Positions 7,053-15,176 of a DNA stretch of 19,627 nucleotides are shown one piece after another. Source of the DNA: Candidatus Nitrosopumilus sp. Its GTDB lineage: Archaea > Thermoproteota > Nitrososphaeria > Nitrososphaerales > Nitrosopumilaceae. How positions within the stretch are numbered: position 1 is the stretch's first letter; each line of letters starts with the position of its first letter. Under the pieces are notes generated by a model. That model saw only the letters and a list, made by a program, of their open reading frames with translations, was not told the DNA's origin and did not search any database. The position numbers were made by a program, and so were the translations under genes. The stretch is from positions 1 through 19,627 of the forward strand of contig JABHXI010000024.1 in NCBI GenBank assembly GCA_018657375.1, given 5' to 3'.

Positions 7053-8081
7053 TTATTTAGTAATTATAATTTTCATGGCATTGTCACCAGTACGTGCATG
7101 ATCAAATGCTTTCTGAGAATCAGAAATAGAGTATGTATGAGTAATAAGTTGTTTAACATCAATTTGAGAGGATTCAATTAATTCAAGTGCATCCTTAGTA
7201 TCAGCATCAGAAGCAGCATAACTTGTTACAAGAGTAATTTCTTTAGAGTAAACTTTACTCATGTCTAAATTAATTATTGCACCCTTTGAAGGCACACCAA
7301 ACATCATAACAGTTCCCCCTTTACGAACCATATCAATTGCATCTTCAAGAGCTTTCAGACTACTAGTTGCAACAATTGCAACATCTACACCTAGTCCGTT
7401 AGTACTATCAAGAATCTTTTGTTTTCTATTTTCATCCATAGAATTAATGGATTCTGTGATATGAAATTTTTTTGCAAAATCTAATCTAAAATCATTTAGA
7501 TCAAAACAGAAAATTTTTGAGAATTTTTTTGCATTGGCAAGCATCACATGCATCATTCCAGTAGGGCCAACACCAAATATTGCAGCAGAATCACCTTCCT
7601 GATAAAAACATTTTTTCCAAGATCTAACACAACATGCCAAGGGTTCAATCATTGCAGCTTCTTCAAAACTTAGAGAGTCAGAAATTTTTAAAACTCCACC
7701 ATGAGAAACGTTCCATGCAGGTACAACATATTCTTCAGATAAACCACATGGGGACAGATTAGTTTCAGAATATTTTTTACACATTGTTTCATTACCGTGA
7801 TTACAAAAACTGCAATCATAGCAAGAAACATGATGATGCGTAAATACCCTATCACCTTTTTTAAAATCAATCACGTCAGAAGCAACATCTAAAATTATTC
7901 CTGCGGGTTCATGGCCAAGACGCATCGAAGGTTGACCATAGTGGCCAAATACTTTTTCTAAATCAGAACCGCAAATACCACATGCATGCATTTGAACTAA
8001 GATTTCACCAGAAGCCAAAATAGGTTTTTGAGTATCAACAACAGAAATAACAGATGGTTCTTTTACAGAAGCAGTTTTCAT
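7053..8081 (-). CDS. Zinc-dependent MDR-family alcohol/polyol dehydrogenase
   Basis: This 342-residue medium-chain dehydrogenase/reductase is related to sorbitol and threonine dehydrogenases. Catalytic zinc ligands are Cys37 in CGICGSD and His57-Glu58 in LGHEPAG. The structural zinc site is complete (Cys87, Cys90, Cys93, Cys101). The Rossmann motif GVGPTG follows AAIF, and the second beta strand ends in CFDLND, where the acidic residue favours NAD+ over NADP+. It should interconvert an alcohol and a carbonyl in the cytoplasm; the substrate cannot be read from the sequence. It lies upstream of the LsrF-like aldolase on the same strand, which suggests a shared short pathway. A U8 run in the gap may partly terminate transcription between them. 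The ATG start gives MKTASVKEPS. Confidence 0.88.
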   Translation of the reverse strand: MKTASVKEPSVISVVDTQKPILASGEILVQMHACGICGSDLEKVFGHYGQPSMRLGHEPAGIILDVASDVIDFKKGDRVFTHHHVSCYDCSFCNHGNETMCKKYSETNLSPCGLSEEYVVPAWNVSHGGVLKISDSLSFEEAAMIEPLACCVRSWKKCFYQEGDSAAIFGVGPTGMMHVMLANAKKFSKIFCFDLNDFRLDFAKKFHITESINSMDENRKQKILDSTNGLGVDVAIVATSSLKALEDAIDMVRKGGTVMMFGVPSKGAIINLDMSKVYSKEITLVTSYAASDADTKDALELIESSQIDVKQLITHTYSISDSQKAFDHARTGDNAMKIIITK

Positions 8082-8105
8082 GGTATAACATTAAGAAATT
8101 GAGTA

Positions 8106-8118
8106 TAATATGTTTAAG
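8106..8118 (-). promoter_or_regulatory. TATA-like box of the MDR dehydrogenase gene
   Basis: The minus strand reads CTTAAACATATTATAC in this area, with its centre about 30-35 nt upstream of the MDR ATG in the 49-nt gap after the ATPase subunit F gene. This suggests the MDR gene has its own promoter rather than depending only on the upstream gene. Confidence 0.4.
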
Positions 8119-8130
8119 TTGTATACAGGA

Positions 8131-8424
8131 TTAGACGCCGAGGATTTTCTTCAACATTAATCTATAATCAACTTCAGTTTTTTCACTTCCTGCAGCAGGT
8201 AATGCAAAGACAAGAGTAGATTTTTCGGCTCTAAGCGCAGTCAATTCATCATTAATTGATGAGGTGATATCATCACTAACTAAAACTAATCCAACGTCAG
8301 AGTCATCAGTCAATTTTGTTATTTCCACTAAAGCCTCATCAGGAGTTTCAGTAATTATGCCAGGAATTCCTGCAAATTGGAAACTAGTTACAAAGGATTT
8401 ACTGCCAACAGTAAATATTTTCAT
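8131..8424 (-). CDS. atpF: A-type (V/A) ATP synthase subunit F
   Basis: This 97-residue protein matches the small subunit F of archaeal A-type and vacuolar ATPases, part of the central stalk that rotates inside the A3B3 head and helps regulate catalysis. Evidence is the length, the N-terminal MKIFTVGSKSFVTSFQFAGI (the family G-x-x-x-F-V-T-x-F-x-x-AGI pattern), the SDVGLVLVSDDI strand that resembles the conserved GLILI(T/S)E(D/E)I region, and the C-terminal LMLKKILGV helix. No other ATPase subunit is nearby, although the family is normally in an operon with subunits A, B, C, D, E, I and K. The start is ATG, and the 88-nt gap to the divergent plus-strand gene must contain its promoter. Confidence 0.8.
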   Translation of the reverse strand: MKIFTVGSKSFVTSFQFAGIPGIITETPDEALVEITKLTDDSDVGLVLVSDDITSSINDELTALRAEKSTLVFALPAAGSEKTEVDYRLMLKKILGV

Positions 8425-8512
8425 AGTTAAAATTTTCTTTATTCTAATTTAACCCTTTTTGGAGCACAATAGATCAGGAAAGGTTGATTTAGTTTAAAAA
8501 TTTAGTAATTTC

Positions 8513-8815
8513 ATGACAGAAATCGATACACAAAAGGATTTTTTTCTTTTTCCACATGGAAATATGGGTCTCAAACAAAAGATAACTGATGTTTTGGTTG
8601 CAAAAGGATGTTCTGAAGCAAAGATCACCATGGGAGTAGGAACAAAAGTTGGCAATGTAGGAGATTACATGGTACAATTATGGCCACCAGGACCAGCACC
8701 AAATCAAATCAAGATTCAACAAATAACTAAAGTTGAAGATGTAGAACCTGAAGGCATGGTTGGATTGTGGAAAGGCGTTTCAAAAGAAGATGTTGAATCT
8801 ATTTCATTGGAATAA
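8513..8815 (+). CDS. Hypothetical protein (100 aa) with Pro-rich loop
   Basis: This 100-residue protein is not recognised. It opens with MTEIDTQKDFFLFPHGN, has a helix then a glycine-rich strand (TMGVGTKVGNVGDY), a central WPPGPAPNQIKI loop, a beta strand and an acidic C-terminus. The Trp-Pro-Pro-Gly-Pro segment followed by a strand suggests a small alpha/beta domain. There is no cysteine pair or membrane segment. ATG at 8513 is the first plausible start. It is flanked by a divergent atpF and by a convergent 83-residue hypothetical starting 2 nt after its stop on the other strand. The balanced composition and tight packing suggest a real gene. Confidence 0.75.
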   Translation: MTEIDTQKDFFLFPHGNMGLKQKITDVLVAKGCSEAKITMGVGTKVGNVGDYMVQLWPPGPAPNQIKIQQITKVEDVEPEGMVGLWKGVSKEDVESISLE

Positions 8816-8817
8816 AA

Positions 8818-9069
8818 TCAACTAAATCCAGCACCAAAATCAGTGCCTTGTTTTAAGACATCACTAGGTTCTGAACTTTTTAATTTTCTATAAAGTAATG
8901 TTTCATAAACAATTTTCATTGCCTCCTCATCTCCAACATCACAATCAGATTTAATTTGATTTTTGTATTTTTCTAATTTTACAACATCCTGTTCATCAGC
9001 AGAAACATCATCGTGAACCATTAGATTTGCAATTTTTTCAATTTCTAAATTTTGTTTGTACTCATCCAT
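8818..9069 (-). CDS. Hypothetical acidic protein (83 aa)
   Basis: This 83-residue protein of unknown family begins MDEYKQNLEIEKIANLMVHDD. It is acidic and Lys-rich with predicted helices (DVVKLEKYKNQIKSD, AMKIVYETLLYRKLK) and a short glycine-rich tail. A single Cys is present, so no metal site is evident. The ATG at 9067-9069 is a clear start. It lies 46 nt downstream of the SWIM protein gene on the same strand, so the two may be co-transcribed. It is convergent with the 100-residue hypothetical, with only two nt between stops. Confidence 0.65.
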   Translation of the reverse strand: MDEYKQNLEIEKIANLMVHDDVSADEQDVVKLEKYKNQIKSDCDVGDEEAMKIVYETLLYRKLKSSEPSDVLKQGTDFGAGFS

Positions 9070-9115
9070 ACTATTACATATAATTTCTAGTTATTATACA
9101 TTTTAAAAAAAATAA

Positions 9116-9418
9116 TTATAGATCAGAAATTAAACCAGATAAAAAATCACTAAATTCATCGTCAGAAAAAATTATTTGCTCAATTTTATTTTCATGTTTA
9201 GCAAATTGTGCAGATTCTAAATGATAACAAGAAGTTTTTCCGTGTAAATCACCAAAATAAAATCCAGGGCAAGAGCAAAAACCACCAACAGGATCAATCC
9301 AATGCTCCTCCCCTTTTCCAACTACAGTCCAAATTTGTCTTTGGCTAGGCTCGAAAAGATGTTGCTTTACACGTTTTTCAGAAACTAATAATTCAATTCT
9401 ATCAGGATCCTTACTCAT
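9116..9418 (-). CDS. Small stand-alone SWIM zinc-finger protein
   Basis: This 100-residue protein carries the SWIM zinc-finger pattern CxCx(n)CxH: Cys48 and Cys50 in FCSCPGFYFGD, then Cys64 and His66 in SCYHL. The preceding IWTVVGKGEEHWIDPVGG matches the strand pair that leads into SWIM fingers. SWIM domains bind DNA or proteins. They are known in SWI2/SNF2 ATPases, in MuDR-type transposases and, in small proteins such as Shu2/SWS1-like factors, as partners of recombination proteins. An adaptor role in DNA repair is therefore possible but unproven. There is no ATPase or transposase domain. It lies 80 nt downstream of carB on the same strand, behind a U-rich stretch that probably separates the transcripts. 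Confidence 0.8.
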   Translation of the reverse strand: MSKDPDRIELLVSEKRVKQHLFEPSQRQIWTVVGKGEEHWIDPVGGFCSCPGFYFGDLHGKTSCYHLESAQFAKHENKIEQIIFSDDEFSDFLSGLISDL

Positions 9419-9459
9419 ACTATTTAATTATACAACACAGGTATAACCCTGATGTTTTA

Positions 9460-9496
9460 AAAAGAAAAATTTTTAAAAAATAAAAATGTTAAAAAT
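9460..9496 (-). terminator. U-rich terminator downstream of carB
   Basis: Directly after the carB stop the minus strand has several T5-T6 tracts within about 35 nt, without a strong hairpin. This is the usual form of an archaeal terminator. It separates carAB from the SWIM protein gene. Confidence 0.45.
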
Positions 9497-9498
9497 GA

Positions 9499-12400
9499 TT
9501 AGTCAAACGCATCATAAGGTTCAATAGACTCCATAGTAGTTTTATTATCTTTAAGCCATTCCAAAGTTTTTACAAAAGAATCTGCAAGTTCAATTGTAGT
9601 TAACACAGGAATGCCTAGTTCTAAAGATTTTCGTCTAATCTGATATTCATCATCTAGCATTCCAACATATTTTTCTAAAGTTGAAGTACTAGGAATGTTA
9701 ATTATAAAATCAATTTTTCGGTCATAAAGCAAATCAGAAATATTAGGTTTTCTTTCAGGTTCTGAAATTTTATGAACAATTTCAACTTCACCTATTTTTT
9801 CTTCAAAAAATTCTGCAGTGTGTTCAGTTGCCAAAATTGTAAATCCCAAATTTTTAAGTTTTGCAATTGAAGATAGTAATTTTTCTTTATTTTCTGAACC
9901 TCCAACAGTTACAAGTGCAGAACCCTTACTAGGTAAATTATAGCCTACAGAAGTTAGCCCCTTGGATAATGCATCATAGAAACTATTTCCAAAACATGCA
10001 GCTTCTCCAGTGGATTGCATTTCAACACCCAATGCAATATCTGCACCCTCTAGCTGCATAAAAGAAAATTGAGGGACCTTAATCCCATAATTAGTAATTT
10101 TCTGCCATTTATTTTCAGGTATGTTAGGCAGAGGTTTATTCAGTATAGCCTTAGATGCCAAAGAAATTAAGTTTAATTTTACAAGTTTAGAAACAAAGGG
10201 CATTGACCGTGATGCTCGAATATTAAGTTCAATCACATAGACATGATCATCATAAACCAAAAATTGAAGATTAAATGGTCCACGAACATTAAAGGTTAAT
10301 GCAATTTTTTTCGTATACTCAGTGATTGTTTCAATTATTTTATTACTCAATCTCCAAGGAGGAATCACCATCATAGCATCTCCAGAATGAACTCCTGCAC
10401 TATCAATATGTTCAACAATTGCGCCAATTACAACTTGCTCACCATTGCTAACCCCATCCACATCAACTTCAAGTGAATTTAACATGAATTTAGAAATAAC
10501 AACAGGGTGATCAGGAGAAACATCAGTAGCTTCTTTGACATATGTTTTTAGTTCATCTTGAGACCAAACAACTTTCATTGCAGCTCCAGATAAAACATAT
10601 GAAGGTCTAACAAGCACAGGGAATTCAACATCTTGTGCAAAAGTTTTAGCTTCACTGAGGTTTGAAAATGCTTGCCAACGAGGCTGTGGAATGTGAAGCT
10701 TATCAAGTTCAGCACTAAATTTTGAACGATCTTCAGCTCTATCAACATCATGTGCACTAGTTCCCAAAATTTCTATGCCATGCTGTGCAAGTCCAGGAGT
10801 GAGGTTATTTGCAGTTTGTCCACCAACACATGTAATGATTCCTTTTGGATTTTCAAATTCAGTAATATCTAAAATTCTTTCCTGAGTTAGCTCTTCAAAG
10901 TAAAGTCTTGTACAAATATCATAATCAGTTGAAACAGTTTCAGGATTACAATTTACCACACAGACATTTTTTTCGCCATTTTCCTGCAGTCCCCAAACCA
11001 TGTTGACAGTACCCCAATCAAATTCAACACTACTTCCAATTCTATACGGACCTGCACCAAGTACAATTATTGCTTTGTCATCTTTAGGTATTGTAACATC
11101 ATTAGAATGTCCACCGTAAGTTAAGTAGAGGTAATTAGTAACAGCAGGCCACTCAGCAGCAAGGGTGTCAATTTGTTTTACAGATGGGATTACGCCTAAA
11201 TTTTTTCGTAGAGTGCGTATTTTATCAGGAGTTGTATCTTTTGCACGTGCAATTTGCTTATCAGCAAAACCCATTTTTTTAGCCTTCCAAAGTAAAGATT
11301 CATCAAGATCTGAATTTTTTAATTTGTCTTCAACATCCACAATATTTTGGATTTTTTCTATAAACCAAGGATCAACTGTGGATAATGCATAGATCCGTTT
11401 TACTGAAATTTTCATTTTAAGTGCTATTGCAACATAGTAAAGAATATGATCATCGTGATGAGAAAGTTTGTGTTCAATTTCCTCCTCAGCATATGTAACG
11501 CCAGTAGTACGATTCAAAACTAAACCATCGTTTCCAATATCTAACATTCGAATTGCTTTTTGAAATGATTCCTCAAAAGTTCTACCAATAGCCATGACCT
11601 CACCAACAGATTTCATAGTAGGTCCTAGTCTTTGATTTACAAGTTCAAACTTTTCAAAATCCCATCTAGGATGTTTACATACAACATAATCTAAAGAAGG
11701 TTCAAAACAAGCAGTAGTGTTTTGTGTAATTCGATTTACAAGTTCAGATAAATTATATCCCAATCCAATCTTTGCAGACATGTATGCCAACGGGTATCCA
11801 GTCGCCTTACTTGCAAGTGCAGATGACCGTGAAAGGCGAGGATTAATTTCAATGGCAACATACCGGTCAGAATTAGGATCAAGGGCATATTGAATATTAC
11901 ATTCTCCAACAATTCCAACATGTTTTGTTGCACGTAATGCAGCAGTACGCAGCATATGGTATTCATGATTATCAATGGTCTGAGACGGTGCAACTACAAT
12001 GTTGTCACCAGTATGCACCTTCATGGAAAGAACATTTTCCATATTACAAACAATCACATTGTTTCCATCATAATCTTGCATTACCTCATATTCAATTTGT
12101 TTCCAATGACCAATGTATTCCTCAACTAGTACTTGATTAACTAGACTGGCCTTTAGACCTCGTTCAACAATTTCATGAAGTTCAATTTCATTATAAGCAA
12201 CACCACCACCTCTTCCACCCAAAGTATATGCAACTCGGACAATTACAGGATACGATAATTCTTCTGCAGTCTTTTTTGCATCTTCAAAATTATTCACGGT
12301 GCGACTTTTCAATACAGGCATTCCACATTGTTTCATGGAGTCCTTGAAGAGTTGTCTATCTTCAGTATTTTTAATTCCAGGAATTTGGGTTCCAAGTACC

Positions 12401-12741
12401 TTAACGCCATATTTTTGTAAAATTCCAGAATCATCAAGGTTTACTCCACAATTTAGTGCGGTTTGACCGCCGTATGCCAGCATAATCCCATCAGGTCTTT
12501 CTTTTTCAATAATTGATTCAACGTATTCAGCATTTACAGGAAGTAGGTAAACCTTATCGGCAAATCTAGTATCAGTTTGTATTGTTGCAACATTTGGGTT
12601 TATCAGCACACTGTCGATCCCATCTTCATGTATTGCTTTAAGACACTGACTTCCAGAATAATCAAATTCACCAGCTTCGCCAATTTTGATCGGACCACTT
12701 CCAAGTACAAGTATTTTTTTTAGAGATTCGTTCTTAGGCAA
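9499..12741 (-). CDS. carB: Carbamoyl-phosphate synthase large subunit
   Basis: This 1080-residue enzyme uses two ATP, bicarbonate and ammonia delivered by CarA to make carbamoyl phosphate for pyrimidine and arginine synthesis. It has the duplicated architecture of the family. The N-terminal carboxyphosphate half (about 1-400) has GSGPIKIGEAGEFDYSG at 14-30, a YTLGGRGGG nucleotide loop and EINPRLSRSSALASKATGYP. An oligomerisation region (about 400-545) follows. The carbamoyl-phosphate half (about 546-930) begins at LGAGPYRIGSSVEFDW. A C-terminal MGS-like allosteric domain (about 930-1080) starts with ALVTVGG. The start is TTG at 12739-12741, overlapping the carA stop by 8 nt. An in-frame TAA three codons before and a GGAG about 10 nt upstream support it. 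The length is complete with no break. Confidence 0.97.
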   Translation of the reverse strand: MPKNESLKKILVLGSGPIKIGEAGEFDYSGSQCLKAIHEDGIDSVLINPNVATIQTDTRFADKVYLLPVNAEYVESIIEKERPDGIMLAYGGQTALNCGVNLDDSGILQKYGVKVLGTQIPGIKNTEDRQLFKDSMKQCGMPVLKSRTVNNFEDAKKTAEELSYPVIVRVAYTLGGRGGGVAYNEIELHEIVERGLKASLVNQVLVEEYIGHWKQIEYEVMQDYDGNNVIVCNMENVLSMKVHTGDNIVVAPSQTIDNHEYHMLRTAALRATKHVGIVGECNIQYALDPNSDRYVAIEINPRLSRSSALASKATGYPLAYMSAKIGLGYNLSELVNRITQNTTACFEPSLDYVVCKHPRWDFEKFELVNQRLGPTMKSVGEVMAIGRTFEESFQKAIRMLDIGNDGLVLNRTTGVTYAEEEIEHKLSHHDDHILYYVAIALKMKISVKRIYALSTVDPWFIEKIQNIVDVEDKLKNSDLDESLLWKAKKMGFADKQIARAKDTTPDKIRTLRKNLGVIPSVKQIDTLAAEWPAVTNYLYLTYGGHSNDVTIPKDDKAIIVLGAGPYRIGSSVEFDWGTVNMVWGLQENGEKNVCVVNCNPETVSTDYDICTRLYFEELTQERILDITEFENPKGIITCVGGQTANNLTPGLAQHGIEILGTSAHDVDRAEDRSKFSAELDKLHIPQPRWQAFSNLSEAKTFAQDVEFPVLVRPSYVLSGAAMKVVWSQDELKTYVKEATDVSPDHPVVISKFMLNSLEVDVDGVSNGEQVVIGAIVEHIDSAGVHSGDAMMVIPPWRLSNKIIETITEYTKKIALTFNVRGPFNLQFLVYDDHVYVIELNIRASRSMPFVSKLVKLNLISLASKAILNKPLPNIPENKWQKITNYGIKVPQFSFMQLEGADIALGVEMQSTGEAACFGNSFYDALSKGLTSVGYNLPSKGSALVTVGGSENKEKLLSSIAKLKNLGFTILATEHTAEFFEEKIGEVEIVHKISEPERKPNISDLLYDRKIDFIINIPSTSTLEKYVGMLDDEYQIRRKSLELGIPVLTTIELADSFVKTLEWLKDNKTTMESIEPYDAFD

Positions 12742-13863
12742 TTTTTTTTAACTCCATTAATTTTTTTAATTCTTCAAAAATAAATTTACAGTCATTAGGA
12801 CCAGGGGCAGCTTCGGGATGAAATTGAACGGCAAAACAATTTTGGTTTTTATGTTTTATTCCTTCAACGGTATGATCATCAGCATTTGTAAACCATAAAT
12901 TAAAATCAGATTTTTCAAGAGATTCAGGGGTTATGCCATAACCGTGGTTTTGGCTAGTTACGTAGACTTGATTATTTTCAAGATTAACGCAAGGTTTGTT
13001 TTGTCCTCTATGACCATACTTTAATTTGTAAGTTTCAGTATTTCCAGCAATGCCAATAATTTGTGCGCCTAAACATATGCCCAAAGTAGGAACATTATTT
13101 TCAATTAATTTTTTTACAGCAGTAATTGTATCGGGGCATTTTTGTGGATCACCAGGACCACTACTAAGTACAACTCCTTTTGGATTATAGGACATTATTT
13201 TTTCATAAGAAGTATTCCAAGGAACTAAAATTACCTTGTACCCGATTTCCCTAACGTTTCTGATAATTGCGTTTTTGGCACCGGTATCAACTACAACAAC
13301 ACACTGTTCTTGATCACCATAAATTTTCTCATGCTCTGTAGATACAGTATCCATGAATTGTTCAGAATCATAATGAGTTGCAGACGCAAGTTGTTTTTTT
13401 ACATCTTCAACATTAATTTCAGAATCAGATACTACTAATGCAGCCATCATAACACCGCTGTTTCGAAGTTTCATAGTTAATGCTCGAGTATCAATTCCAG
13501 AAATTCCAGGAATTTTTTCATTATACATCCACTCATCTAATGTCATCGAAAGGTTCCAATGACTTGCAGTTAAGGATAATTCATGAACCACTAGTCCACG
13601 AACTTGAATTTTACTTGATTCAAAAAATTTAGAAATTCCATCATCATCATTAATTGAAGGATCAGGAACTCCATAATTTCCAACTAATGGGTAGGTTAAA
13701 GTCAGTAATTGGCCATTGTATGAAGGGTCAGTAAGAGCTTCAGTGTAACCCACCATTCCAGTATTAAATACAATTTCACCAAAAGTTGTTGTAGAAAAAC
13801 CAAATCCCTCACCATCAAGAACAGATCCATCATCAAAAATTAGCTTTCCAAACTTTTTTGCAT
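12734..13863 (-). CDS. carA: Carbamoyl-phosphate synthase small subunit (5' end apparently frameshifted)
   Basis: This is the glutamine amidotransferase subunit, which hydrolyses glutamine and channels ammonia to CarB. The N-terminal CPSase_sm domain (GKLIFDDGSVLDGEGFG, NTGMVGYTEALTDPSYNG) is followed by a class I GATase with catalytic Cys264 in GICLGAQ, His349 and Glu351 in FHPEA (reconstructed numbering). The usual GHQ is GAQ here; that His is not in the triad. The family N-terminus is encoded in frame only as far as about 13864, and no ATG, GTG or TTG exists in that frame between the TGA at 13970-13972 and the internal Met at 13756. An ATG at 13861-13863 lies in another frame, joined to the gene by an A6 tract. 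One added A would give MQKKFGKLIFDD and a 376-residue protein of normal length. Starting at 13756 would remove a conserved part. Confidence 0.9.
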
Positions 13864-13915
13864 GAATTGATTTTTTTGTAGTAATCGTGAACCCTCGTAA
13901 ACTCCTAATCGAAGT

Positions 13916-13931
13916 GAATTTAAGTTTTATG
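13916..13931 (-). promoter_or_regulatory. Possible TATA-like box of carAB
   Basis: The minus strand reads ATAAAACTTAAATTC here, about 55-65 nt before the putative carA ATG at 13863. It would place the transcript start near 13895 and leave a leader of about 30 nt. The ATATAAA-like segment at 13940-13950 is an alternative. The element matters because it bounds where an unusual carA start could lie. Confidence 0.3.
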
Positions 13932-13945
13932 TGAAATGTGCATAT

Positions 13946-13970
13946 AAAAAAAATGATCGCATTAAAAAGT
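13946..13970 (-). terminator. U-tract terminator downstream of cdvC
   Basis: After the cdvC stop the minus strand has a T5 tract and then a T8 tract within about 35 nt, without a strong hairpin. This suits archaeal oligo-U termination and separates cdvC from carA. Confidence 0.45.
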
Positions 13971-13977
13971 CAAGTAA

Positions 13978-15171
13978 TCAGAGTGCTTGGAATTCTTCGC
14001 TCCATTTATGATAAGCGCGAATCATTTCAGTAGAAACACTTGGTTTTCGTCTAGACATGATGTCCTTGAAATCAGTGGTGGTAAGTTCTCGCGGTTGTAT
14101 TGGATCTTCACCCTCAATTGGTTCATGATAATTAGGAGAATTGAAAATTTCATGAACAGTCTTAATTTGTGCTGCCTGACAAACATCCTTGATATCACTT
14201 GCACTGTACCCATCAAATAATTTGGCAAGTTGAGTATTATCTAAATTATAATTTTTGTTTAGAGGCGCGGTGTACTGTGAAAAAAGACTCTCTCTAGCTT
14301 CCTGTGTAGGTAATGAAACATAAATTCTCTTTTGAAATCTTCTAAGAAAAGGAGTGTCAAGACTCCAGGGTTTGTTGGTAGCTCCAACAACATAAAGCAT
14401 CAATTGTTTTCCCTTGCCATTGACACCATCCATTTCAGTAAGGAATTGATTTCTAGATCTAACCTCCCCACCAACCTCACTATTTCTAGCACCAAGTAGA
14501 GAATCAACTTCATCCACAAATAAGATTACAGGTTTGCCTTCTTTCTCAGCATACTGTCTAGCCATAGCAAATAATTTTGAAACATTTTTTTCAGCCTCTC
14601 CTAGCCATTTACTCATCAAAGAAGATGCATCAACATTAATGAAATAACCATCCATTTCATTTGCAGTTGCGGCTGCTAGCATTGTTTTTCCAGTACCAGG
14701 TGGACCATAGAGCAACATTCCCTTTGGCCATCCAAGCGGAAATAAGTCAGGTCGTTTAGTTGGATAAACAATAGATTCACGTAGTGCACTTTTTGCTTCA
14801 TCTAATCCAATGACTTGCTCCCAAGTTACATCAGGTTTTTCTTTCATAACAAGATCTTCAAAATCATTTTCATTTTCTTGCCTTTTTACAGAAGCCTTTT
14901 GTTCAGATTCAGAAGCTTTAGGATCTACTGCAGGTTCCACACCATGTGCTTGTTGTAAGGCACCAATTCGATTATGATATGAATTACACCTCTCTTTGTA
15001 AATATCATTTAATTTACTGTTTGGATATAATTGCAATAATTTTACAAGGGCGTCGATTGCATGTTGGTAATGAGTAATAGCCATTCCGCGTGCACCTTGG
15101 GAATCAAACTTGATTGCCTCAGAGGCATATTTGCTTGCTGTATTTTCTAATTCTTGTGGTGCTAAACTCAT
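13978..15171 (-). CDS. cdvC: CdvC, Vps4-like AAA ATPase of archaeal cell division
   Basis: This 397-residue AAA ATPase disassembles and remodels ESCRT-III/CdvB polymers at the division site. An N-terminal MIT domain (about 1-75) forms three helices for binding CdvB tails, followed by a charged linker (about 78-110). The AAA module has Walker A GPPGTGKT at 156-163, Walker B ILFVDE at 216-221 with catalytic Glu221, sensor 1 Asn266 in GATN, and the paired arginines in FLRRFQKRIYV (277-278) as in Vps4. Length and order match CdvC of other archaea. The ATG at 15169-15171 lies 5 nt after the upstream stop with an AAGGT ribosome site, so cdvC is the last gene of a three-gene unit. The classical partners CdvA and CdvB are not recognisable here; two unfamiliar helical proteins take that place. 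Confidence 0.95.
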   Translation of the reverse strand: MSLAPQELENTASKYASEAIKFDSQGARGMAITHYQHAIDALVKLLQLYPNSKLNDIYKERCNSYHNRIGALQQAHGVEPAVDPKASESEQKASVKRQENENDFEDLVMKEKPDVTWEQVIGLDEAKSALRESIVYPTKRPDLFPLGWPKGMLLYGPPGTGKTMLAAATANEMDGYFINVDASSLMSKWLGEAEKNVSKLFAMARQYAEKEGKPVILFVDEVDSLLGARNSEVGGEVRSRNQFLTEMDGVNGKGKQLMLYVVGATNKPWSLDTPFLRRFQKRIYVSLPTQEARESLFSQYTAPLNKNYNLDNTQLAKLFDGYSASDIKDVCQAAQIKTVHEIFNSPNYHEPIEGEDPIQPRELTTTDFKDIMSRRKPSVSTEMIRAYHKWSEEFQAL

Positions 15172-15176
15172 ATCAA

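Noticed and set aside
8493..8500. TTTAAAAA as the TATA box of the 100-residue plus-strand gene
   Set aside because: It is only about 17 nt from the ATG, too close for an archaeal TATA box to place the transcript start at or before that ATG.
14022..14228. Other frames over cdvC, carB and the symporter (for example 68- to 94-codon ORFs)
   Set aside because: All lie within well-supported genes on another frame or strand and show no recognisable motif or independent start signal.
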